NCBI GenBank assembly: GCA_046760445.1
Contig: JBHIEE010000039.1
Coordinates: forward strand, 1 to 21,791
DNA from: JBHIEE01 sp046760445
GTDB taxonomy: Bacteria > Acidobacteriota > Aminicenantia > JdFR-78
Length of the DNA: 21,791 nucleotides
Direction of reading: 5' to 3'
Below are positions 14,032 through 20,277 of this stretch, piece after piece. A program made the translations under genes and the position numbers. The first letter of the stretch is position 1. The number at the start of each line of letters is the position of its first letter. The notes beneath the pieces are model-generated. The model was not told the origin of the DNA. It saw only the letters and a list, made by a program, of their open reading frames with translations, and did no database searches.

Positions 14032-15147
14032 ATGGAAAAAGAAAAAATATTAATTGTCGATGATCACCAGGAAACTCGGGATTTGCTTTGTGAAATTTTA
14101 GAAAACGAAGGATATGAATGCCGTATGGTGGCAAATACCCAGGAGGAATTTGATATTTGTCAATCCCAGGATGGGTTTTCATTGGCTATCGTAGATATTC
14201 GGGTGCCTGGAAAAAGTGGCTTAAAGCTCTTAGAAGAGATAAAAAAAATAGCTCCGGATATGGCAGTGATTATATTATCTGGAATAGCAGACATAAATGT
14301 AGCTATTGAGTCGATGAGAAAAGGGGCTTCTGGTTACATCACCAAACCTTTCCGGATAAAAGAGTTAATTTTAACAGTTAAAAAGGCAATTGAGAAAAGG
14401 AATTTAATTCTTGAAAATAGAAGATATCAGGAGGAATTGGAAAGAATGGTTAGTCAACGGACGCAAGCTTTAAAAAAGACAGTTAATGAGTTGGATAAAA
14501 TTTATAATTCGACTCTTAATTCTTTTATTATGGCTTTAGATATAAGAGAAACCGAAAGTGAAACTCATTCTCGAAGAGTAGCTAAATATACCATGATGTT
14601 AGCCAAAGAATTAGATATGAAAGACAAAAATGAGTTAACTAATCTTGAACGAGGCGCTATTCTACATGATATTGGTAAGATAGGGGTACCAGACAGGATA
14701 TTAAGGAAACCAGGACCACTTTCATCTGAAGAATGGCAGGTGGTAAGAAAACATCCATTTTTAGGTTTTAGAATGATTAGAGATATTAATTTTTTTAAAA
14801 TTCCCGCTCAAATAGTCCTTCATCATCACGAAAAATTTGATGGAAGAGGGTATCCTTATGGTTTAAAAAAGGAAGAGATTCCTTGGAAAGCTCGAATTTT
14901 TGCTGTTGCAGATGCTTTAGAGGCAATCACTTCTAATCGACCTTATAGAAATGCGAAAAGTTTCGATTATGCCCGGGAAGAGATAAAGAAATGTGCCGAG
15001 AGTCAATTTGACCCAGAAGTAGTCCATGCTTTTCTTTCTATCCCTTTAGAAGAATGGGAGGAGACAAGAATGGAAGCGATGAGAAGCTTAAACCGGTTTG
15101 ACTTATATCCAGTATCCAGTGTTATAAAAGATGAAGATAAAAGATAA
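14032..15147 (+). CDS. Response regulator with HD-GYP c-di-GMP phosphodiesterase domain
   Basis: A 371-residue cytoplasmic protein of the RpfG type. An intact receiver domain (1-120) has the acidic pair D10-D11, phospho-acceptor D55 in IVDIRVPGKSG, and the lysine in YITKPF. A coiled linker (about 130-165) joins an HD-GYP domain (about 170-355) with HSRRVAKY, the metal-binding HDIGKIG near residue 212, HHHEKFDGRGYP (GYP near 273) and FAVADALEAITSNRPYR. HD-GYP enzymes hydrolyse c-di-GMP, so phosphorylation would probably lower c-di-GMP. No histidine kinase is in view. Shine-Dalgarno support at ATG 14032 is weak. It stands before the Roadblock/GTPase operon, separated by a repeat, and may share a surface or motility function with it. 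Confidence 0.92.
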   Translation: MEKEKILIVDDHQETRDLLCEILENEGYECRMVANTQEEFDICQSQDGFSLAIVDIRVPGKSGLKLLEEIKKIAPDMAVIILSGIADINVAIESMRKGASGYITKPFRIKELILTVKKAIEKRNLILENRRYQEELERMVSQRTQALKKTVNELDKIYNSTLNSFIMALDIRETESETHSRRVAKYTMMLAKELDMKDKNELTNLERGAILHDIGKIGVPDRILRKPGPLSSEEWQVVRKHPFLGFRMIRDINFFKIPAQIVLHHHEKFDGRGYPYGLKKEEIPWKARIFAVADALEAITSNRPYRNAKSFDYAREEIKKCAESQFDPEVVHAFLSIPLEEWEETRMEAMRSLNRFDLYPVSSVIKDEDKR

Positions 15148-15231
15148 AGGAATTTTTAGCAGAAAAATGGTAGCTTATTCAAATTAATTCATCACTATAG
15201 ATAAGGAGAAATTTTTAAGGGCAAATTATTT

Positions 15232-15431
15232 GAGGGTTTTCAAATGGATCCTAATATATAAAAACTCCCTGCCTGCCAAAGTGGAACAGCAGGCAGACAA
15301 ATATCAAATTCCAAGTTGCATCTCGTGCGATTCGACTGGTTCCACTGAGTCACCACGAAGTGAGCTCATTGAAGTCCGAGCACTCGGAAGAAGACCCGCA
15401 TCACGATTGGGTTTTCAAAGTCGAAAACGCT
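15232..15431 (+). repeat. Dispersed repeat, short variant
   Basis: The left end GAGGGTTTTCAAATGGATCC and the segment TATATAAAAACTCC match the copy at 6470; the right end GGGTTTTCAAAGTCGAAAACG (15410-15430) matches both larger copies. The AT-rich hairpin core is replaced by unrelated, more GC-rich sequence, including CTGCCTGC paired with GCAGGCAG. The outer stem GTTTTC 15411-15416 with GAAAAC 15423-15428 is kept, while the other stem is reduced to about four pairs. It fills the gap between the HD-GYP gene and the Roadblock operon; after it, 15432-15586 shows no convincing gene. Confidence 0.7.
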
Positions 15432-15586
15432 CGGGGTTAGAAGGGAGGTAAATATAGGGTCAATGGATTCAATCAGATTTTTTGCGTGGCAAAATCTCTT
15501 CTCACGGCTGAAATTATTTCACGGAATCGTTCAAATTGGCAAAAAACATCTATTATACAAATTTTGAAAGAAAAAGGGGGTTCGAC

Positions 15587-15736
15587 GTGCTGGCTGAGAT
15601 TCTCGGTTGCAAAGAGCGAGAGTTTAAGCTCAAGGTCTTTGTCCCTTACTTTCCAAGAAACTCAGAAGGTTCTATTGATGCTTTCCTTATTTTAGAGAGA
15701 AACGATAGAAGATGGAAAAGAATTGCAAATGATTAA
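15587..15736 (+). CDS. Possible 49-residue ORF leading the Roadblock operon
   Basis: A GTG start at 15587 follows AGGGGG (15575-15580) with 6 bases between. The product, LAEILGCKEREFKLKVFVPY and on to ERNDRRWKRIAND, is hydrophilic with one beta-like stretch. Its end overlaps the next ATG (15729) by eight bases, an arrangement that supports translational coupling. I recognise no family. It could also be the degraded end of a longer gene. Confidence 0.4.
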   Translation: MLAEILGCKEREFKLKVFVPYFPRNSEGSIDAFLILERNDRRWKRIAND

Positions 15737-16139
15737 AAAAGCAAATTCTTATCCCTCAAATTTTATGTTTTATCTACAAGAAAAACTTGAAAAAGTTTTG
15801 TATGAAATCAATAAAAAAGGCGATTTTGAAGCTTCAATAATCTCCACTCTTGAGGGATTATCTGTTGCATCTATTTCGTCACAATATGATGATGTTACAA
15901 TGGCAGCTATTTCTTCCCTTGTCCGAGAAGTTTCAAAAAAAGCTGAGACAAATATTGGTTTTAAAAAAATGGATGAAGTTTCCTTGGTAGACAATGACAA
16001 ATTTAGGTTGGTATGCAGAGAATTTGAAATGGGGGAAAGGAAATTCATTCTTACAGTAGTTGTGCCTCCATACAAAAGTTATAGAAGGCTTACAAATTTT
16101 GCAATTAAAGAAATAAATAAAATAATGGGAGGAAAGTGA
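15729..16139 (+). CDS. Roadblock/LC7-like protein A
   Basis: A 136-residue protein with one Roadblock-like domain. Visible features are the paired hydrophobic strand SIISTLEGLSVASISSQYDD (the 'DG-x-VAS' strand turn, here EG), the helix TMAAISSLVREVSKKAE, and the later strands FRLVCREFE and KFILTVVVPPY. The N-terminal helix (about 1-35) is extra. Roadblock proteins dimerise and bind or activate small GTPases. The start is ATG 15729 rather than TTG 15723; the Shine-Dalgarno site is weak and coupling to the preceding ORF is likely. It is more diverged than protein C. Confidence 0.7.
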   Translation: MIKKANSYPSNFMFYLQEKLEKVLYEINKKGDFEASIISTLEGLSVASISSQYDDVTMAAISSLVREVSKKAETNIGFKKMDEVSLVDNDKFRLVCREFEMGERKFILTVVVPPYKSYRRLTNFAIKEINKIMGGK

Positions 16140-16192
16140 AAAAAGAATATCAAATTTTTATAGATTTTTATTAGAAAAAGGAGGTGGTTAAC

Positions 16193-16666
16193 ATGCCAGC
16201 TAAAATAAGACTTGGATGGGTAAGCCTTATATCTGCTATTGACCAAGGATTCAGTCTCTTTGGTTACTCAGTTTGTGGAATGCTGAGGCAAGCTGGAAAG
16301 GATGTGGCAAAGAGTGAACTAACTCTTGAGGAAATAGAAGGTGACAGTGAGGAAATAATGGAAGGAATATTTGCTCTTAAAACTTGTCCATTTAGTGATG
16401 CGATAAATGATTACAAAATCGCAAAGGGAAAACTTCCAGACTCAATTAATGCTATCGCAGAATTTGAAAACAAAAAAGGAGAGGCTTGGGTTTCTGCATT
16501 TTGTGCGATTCATCAAAGTTTGAGAAAGGAAAGAGGAACAGAAAACTATCATCACATTGCATGCAAGTCTGCTTCTGAAAAGGTAAATATTGCAAACCAA
16601 GATATTTTACCAAGGGATAGAATTGACGAGATTATGGAAAATTATGTTTGTATTTACAGAAGATAG
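16193..16666 (+). CDS. Unknown protein with the shared FSL-type N-terminal segment
   Basis: A 157-residue cytoplasmic protein. The start ATG 16193 follows AAAAGGAGG. Residues about 9-45 (FSLFGYSVCGMLRQAGKDVA then LTLEEIE) align with the N terminus of the Roadblock protein at 17094 (FSLLGLGTVSALRETGKKIA then LSLEGL), 16 identities in 36 positions. The rest holds several cysteines and histidines (KTCPFSDAI, AFCAIHQS, NYHHIACKS, NYVCIYRR), which might bind a metal, heme or thiol ligand. A distant V4R-type relation is possible but unproven. It sits between two Roadblock genes and ends 11 bases before the next. Confidence 0.7.
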   Translation: MPAKIRLGWVSLISAIDQGFSLFGYSVCGMLRQAGKDVAKSELTLEEIEGDSEEIMEGIFALKTCPFSDAINDYKIAKGKLPDSINAIAEFENKKGEAWVSAFCAIHQSLRKERGTENYHHIACKSASEKVNIANQDILPRDRIDEIMENYVCIYRR

Positions 16667-16677
16667 GAGGTGATAAA

Positions 16678-17046
16678 ATGGCAACAAAAACTGAAAAGTT
16701 GAACAAAATGCTAAAGGATTTAGAAACCTCAACCCCAGACATAGAGGCTTCTGCTGTTGTTTCTGTTGATGGTTTAATAGTTGCATCAGCACTACCACAA
16801 GATGTTGATGAGGATAGGGTTGCTGCAATGTCTGCTGCAATGCTTTCTCTTGGAGAGAGGTCAGCCAATGAACTTGCAAGGGGAGAGCTGGAGCAAGTCT
16901 ATGTTAAGGGTGCTGAGGGATATGTGTTACTAACCTCTGTTGGGGAAGAAGCAGTCTTGACTATTTTAGCATCAAAAAATGCAAAGCTTGGTCTTGTGTT
17001 TTTGGAGATGAAGAGAACTGCTGAAGAATTGGCAAAAGTCGTTTAA
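16678..17046 (+). CDS. Roadblock/LC7 domain protein C (MglB-like)
   Basis: A compact 122-residue protein that is almost wholly one Roadblock domain: the N-terminal helix KLNKMLKDLETSTPDIEAS, the strand pair AVVSVDGLIVASALP, the central helix DRVAAMSAAMLSLGERSANE, then strands EQVYVKGAEGYVLLTSV and AVLTILASKNAKLGLVFLEM and a final helix. This is the classic form found beside MglA-type GTPases. The start is ATG 16678 after AGGAGG; an in-frame upstream TTG at 16648 is inside the preceding gene and is rejected. Confidence 0.9.
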   Translation: MATKTEKLNKMLKDLETSTPDIEASAVVSVDGLIVASALPQDVDEDRVAAMSAAMLSLGERSANELARGELEQVYVKGAEGYVLLTSVGEEAVLTILASKNAKLGLVFLEMKRTAEELAKVV

Positions 17047-17093
17047 TGTATTTGGAATTTCAAAAATTATAAAGACCAGGAGCCCTTTGAACA

Positions 17094-17600
17094 TTGAGCA
17101 TTATTGAGGTTATCTTTCAAACCTTCAGTCTTTTAGGACTGGGAACAGTATCTGCGTTGCGAGAAACAGGAAAAAAGATAGCAGAAGGTGATTTATCTTT
17201 GGAAGGCTTGAAGGTAAAGTGTACGACTATGCCAGGAGATAGAGGAGAAATGAATTCAGCTTTGAATAAACTCCTGAGCATTTCTGAAAGTGAGGGCGCA
17301 TCAATTTTGTCCTCTGATGGCTATATAATTGGTTTGAAATTCAAAAATAAGTTCATTCATTCTAAACTGGCAGAGTTTCTTTCTGAGTTCATAATCACAG
17401 CAATTAGCATTATCTCAAAAGCAGATTTTGGAAATCCTGAACAGATTCTCATACAAGGCACTGAAAGAAAAATACTCATTCATAAAGCTCAGAAAAAGAA
17501 CTTTTATGCGATACTATTCGGAACTTCAAAAATGAATACTGGATTGGCCAGCACTACAATGAAAAAAATGATTCCTTTCATTGAGAAGATAATACAATGA
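17094..17600 (+). CDS. Roadblock-like protein D with FSL-type N-terminal segment
   Basis: A 168-residue protein starting at TTG 17094, after AGGAG (17078-17082) at a slightly long spacing. The first 35 residues share the FSL segment with the protein at 16193. From about residue 60 a Roadblock-like fold is visible: ASILSSDGYIIGLKFKN, the helix SKLAEFLSEFIITAISIISK, ILIQGTERKILIHKAQ, FYAILFG. Fusion of the two parts suggests the segment works with Roadblock proteins, perhaps as a docking helix pair. The stop overlaps the next start (ATGA at 17597). Confidence 0.7.
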   Translation: MSIIEVIFQTFSLLGLGTVSALRETGKKIAEGDLSLEGLKVKCTTMPGDRGEMNSALNKLLSISESEGASILSSDGYIIGLKFKNKFIHSKLAEFLSEFIITAISIISKADFGNPEQILIQGTERKILIHKAQKKNFYAILFGTSKMNTGLASTTMKKMIPFIEKIIQ

Positions 17601-18631
17601 AAGAAGCAATAATTTTTGCATCAATATGGCATAGAAACAGATTAGTACTTCATTCAAAAAGTATAGAGAAAGCAAACAAACTTTTTTTCAATGTGAGATG
17701 TTTTATCCCTCGATACAGACAATTGATTCTATGTGGAGATATACCCAAAGAAGCAAGATATATAAAGGGGGTTAAGTTAGTAGAAACAAAGGAGTTTAAG
17801 TCCCTAAGAGATGCTTTAAAAGAATCCCTTGCTGAAGAAGAAATGGGTACTCCATCGGTTCAGATAGTCTATTTCAATGCGGAGGAAGGAGTGTTTAAAA
17901 ACATATTAAGATATCTTGATAGAGGCTGGGTAGCCACAACTGCGAGTGAGAAACCAGCTTTGGAAAAGGAGTCATTCAATATATATGAAGAAATTAGATT
18001 TAAGGAGGGAATTATCTATCTACTCGATCCTATGCTGGAAGATATCTCTATTGAGGAGAGAATCATCGAGGATACGAGGAATAGGAGCAGTGGGGTGAGA
18101 TTTTTTATGATTCAGATGAAAGAAAGTCAAGTTCATCTTGCATTTCAGGCAATCCAGGATGAACTGGAAGCAGGGGAAAAGGTAACTCAATCTTACCTTT
18201 CAGAGACTCTGGGCATCAGAGAAAAAACCTTGAAAAAGATAATAGAGATGGGTAGGAGGGAAAGGAGATTGGATATTTCAAATTATATTGAAGAGACACC
18301 ACCCCAGGTAATAAAATTTTTGAAGGACATTTCCTCGGGAAAAGAGATTTCCCTTGCAGCAGTCTTTGATAAAAAGAATTTAATAGGTTATGCAAGGTAT
18401 AGAGATATTGTCTTCCCTACTCTGAATTTCCTTCGACTCAGCGATAGAGTAGAGACCTTTTCAGACACAAAACTTAATATCGGCAAACGCTGGTCTCTTA
18501 GATTAAATGCAAAAAACAAAGATATCTTTATCTATAAACACAACTATCTCTATGGTTTCATTCTTGAAAAGGGAATAAATTTTATAGACATCACATCGAG
18601 AATAGAGAAGTTAATAGAGAGTACTAAATAA
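17597..18631 (+). CDS. Unknown 344-residue protein with possible winged helix
   Basis: Coupled to protein D through an ATGA overlap. No family is recognised. The N-terminal 160 residues look alpha/beta (EAIIFASIWHRNRLVLHS; VQIVYFNAEEGVFKNILRYL). Residues about 180-235 resemble a helix-turn-helix: AFQAIQDELEAGEKVTQSYL, SETLGIREKTLKKIIEMGRR. The C-terminal part (about 250-340) has alternating strands and could be a diverged Roadblock or PAS-like fold (LAAVFDKKNLIGYARYRDIV; FIYKHNYLYGFILEKGINFI). No signal peptide or membrane segment. It could be an effector or adaptor of the GTPase module. Confidence 0.65.
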   Translation: MKEAIIFASIWHRNRLVLHSKSIEKANKLFFNVRCFIPRYRQLILCGDIPKEARYIKGVKLVETKEFKSLRDALKESLAEEEMGTPSVQIVYFNAEEGVFKNILRYLDRGWVATTASEKPALEKESFNIYEEIRFKEGIIYLLDPMLEDISIEERIIEDTRNRSSGVRFFMIQMKESQVHLAFQAIQDELEAGEKVTQSYLSETLGIREKTLKKIIEMGRRERRLDISNYIEETPPQVIKFLKDISSGKEISLAAVFDKKNLIGYARYRDIVFPTLNFLRLSDRVETFSDTKLNIGKRWSLRLNAKNKDIFIYKHNYLYGFILEKGINFIDITSRIEKLIESTK

Positions 18632-18650
18632 CAAGAATATTGTCGGAGGT

Positions 18651-18833
18651 ATGAGAGAATTGCTTGAGAAGATAAAAGATCACTCTCTCTTAGAAAAACC
18701 AATGAGGGTAAGCAGATATACCTTCGATGTAAAAGGGTTATCATTTTGGGGAGTACTTCTTAAAGAAAGATATTGTAAGGGAAAAATTTTCCTTTCGCTT
18801 GGAGGAGGTATAGAGGTGAAATGTTTGAGATAA
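18651..18833 (+). CDS. Small ORF of about 60 residues before Roadblock E
   Basis: ATG 18651 lies only one base after GGAGG, so the in-frame TTG at 18660 may be the true start. The product begins with a charged helix (LLEKIKDHSLLEKP) and continues with strands (SRYTFDVKGLSFWGVLL; KIFLSLGGGIEV). Its end overlaps the next gene by 13 bases. No family is recognised; it may be a small Roadblock partner. Confidence 0.5.
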   Translation: MRELLEKIKDHSLLEKPMRVSRYTFDVKGLSFWGVLLKERYCKGKIFLSLGGGIEVKCLR

Positions 18834-19279
18834 AGGATATCATAAAAGATATTGTCAAGAGGGTGCCCGGGGTAGTGGGGGTAGTCCTCATTGATATTGA
18901 TGGTATCCCTATTGAGACAGCGGGCAATTTCGACATGAAACCAGAGGACTTAGGAGCCCTACTTGCTGCTTGTTATAATTCTTACGCACAGGTGGGTTTA
19001 GAATTGGGCCAGAGTTGTGACAACATCATTGTGGAATACGGCGACCTGAAGCTCTGTCAGAGTAGTATGCCCAGGGGGCTTCTCACTATCGTGGCTGGTA
19101 AGGAGAGCTACCTTGGGATGATCAGACTTGAGGCTAAACGGGCCATAGAGACCATCACCCGGATCATGGGAGATACCGTGGAGATCAGAAAAAAGCTGAT
19201 GGAGACGCACAAGTTCAGGTTCCCGAATGATCAAACCATCGAAGACATATTGTCCAAATTTAAGAAGGAATTCAAATGA
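18821..19279 (+). CDS. Roadblock/LC7 domain protein E (MglB-like)
   Basis: A 152-residue protein: Roadblock domain (about 1-120) with helix IKDIIKDIVKRVPGVVG, strands VVLIDIDGIPIETAG, helix PEDLGALLAACYNSYAQVG and strands DNIIVEYGDLKLCQSSM and LLTIVAGKESYLGMIRLEA, then a 30-residue tail. AGAGGTGAA precedes ATG 18821. It ends in an ATGA overlap with the GTPase, so it is the likely direct MglB-type GTPase-activating partner. Base composition is clearly higher in G+C than the genes before it. Confidence 0.9.
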   Translation: MFEIKDIIKDIVKRVPGVVGVVLIDIDGIPIETAGNFDMKPEDLGALLAACYNSYAQVGLELGQSCDNIIVEYGDLKLCQSSMPRGLLTIVAGKESYLGMIRLEAKRAIETITRIMGDTVEIRKKLMETHKFRFPNDQTIEDILSKFKKEFK

Positions 19280-19854
19280 AACTCATCAAGGGCAAAATCT
19301 ACCTCAAGATCCTTTTCTTCGGCACTGCCTTAGCAGGAAAGACCACTTCACTCCAGTGGCTGTTTGAGAATGTCATCCCCGAGGAGATGAAGATCACAGA
19401 TCAAATTAGATCCATAAAGACATCCTTTGGACAAACCTTATTATTCGATTTCGTCCCCATTCAGGTAAGCAAGAACATTATTATTCGAATCTACACAGCC
19501 ACTGGTCAGGACTACTACACTATAACAAGGAAGATGCTTATGGAAGAGGTGAATGGTATTTTCTTCGTGGTAGACTCCCAGAAGAAAGAGCTAAAACACA
19601 ATGAGGAATTTGTGGGGGAGTTTAAGAAATATTTAGAGAACATCAAAGGGTTGAGGGAAGCCGATGTGATAGTGCTCTACAACAAGCAAGACCTGAAAGA
19701 TGTTTACAGCCCTAAATACTTAGAGCGTAGACTCAATCTTCGGGGTTATACTTCTTACCCCACATGCGCCCTGACTGGAATGAACTTAGAAGTAGCCTTC
19801 ACTGTAATGATAGGCCAGATACTGAAAACACTCAAGGAGAAGGAAGCCCTATGA
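19276..19854 (+). CDS. MglA-type small Ras-like GTPase
   Basis: A 192-residue GTPase, close to the usual MglA length. The P-loop is GTALAGKT (16-23), with K22. The switch II region reads TATGQDYY (74-81), where T replaces the usual Asp of DxxG as in MglA, and Q78 is the likely catalytic Gln. VVDSQ follows (98-102) and the base-specificity motif NKQD is at 136-139. There is no lipid signal. In Myxococcus and Thermus, MglA-GTP with its MglB Roadblock partner sets cell polarity for motility and pili. Here it is flanked on both sides by overlapping Roadblock genes (ATGA junctions), a tight three-gene unit. Confidence 0.9.
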   Translation: MKLIKGKIYLKILFFGTALAGKTTSLQWLFENVIPEEMKITDQIRSIKTSFGQTLLFDFVPIQVSKNIIIRIYTATGQDYYTITRKMLMEEVNGIFFVVDSQKKELKHNEEFVGEFKKYLENIKGLREADVIVLYNKQDLKDVYSPKYLERRLNLRGYTSYPTCALTGMNLEVAFTVMIGQILKTLKEKEAL

Positions 19855-20255
19855 GATTTATGAATGAAAAAATAAAGGAACTGATCGAGAATGGAAAGCT
19901 GATACAAGTGGTTTTAGTAGATACCGAAGGAATGGTAATAAAGGCCAGGGGCGATCTGTATGATCCGGAGGTACTCTCAGCTATATTCTCCCCTTTCCAA
20001 GGCTTAGTTAGGAATATACAAGAGAATCTAAAGGTCGATGGAGTGGAAGAACTTTCTTTGAGAACTGAGGGAAGACGATTTAGGCTTATCTTGCGCTATT
20101 TCACAGCCGATGGAACGGAATTCTTTCTTATCGCCATTTGTCCGATCTCTTCCTCCTATCGTCAGATCACGACTGAAATAATCCGCTTAGCTTGTGATGA
20201 TATTATCCAAAAATCATTTGATTCTCCAGAAAAAGAAGTTGAATCAATCTCCTAA
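19851..20255 (+). CDS. Roadblock-like protein F
   Basis: A 134-residue protein beginning at ATG 19851 in an ATGA overlap with the GTPase stop; AAGGAGAAGG lies just before. Features of a Roadblock domain are helix EKIKELIENGKL, strands IQVVLVDTEGMVIKARGD, helix SAIFSPFQGLVRNIQ, and strands EELSLRTEGRRFRLILRYF and FFLIAICPISSSYR. It is probably a second partner of the GTPase; two unlike Roadblock proteins could form a heterodimer. A 22-base gap separates it from the kinase gene. Confidence 0.8.
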   Translation: MRFMNEKIKELIENGKLIQVVLVDTEGMVIKARGDLYDPEVLSAIFSPFQGLVRNIQENLKVDGVEELSLRTEGRRFRLILRYFTADGTEFFLIAICPISSSYRQITTEIIRLACDDIIQKSFDSPEKEVESIS

Positions 20256-20277
20256 TATTTTTTACAAAGAAGGAGAT

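Noticed and set aside
15230..15451. Open frame of 73 codons
   Set aside because: It lies wholly over the dispersed repeat, has no ribosome-binding site and no protein-like composition.
15486..15695. Open frame of 69 codons
   Set aside because: It overlaps the better supported GTG-started ORF in another frame, has no ribosome site and shows serine/leucine-rich shadow composition.
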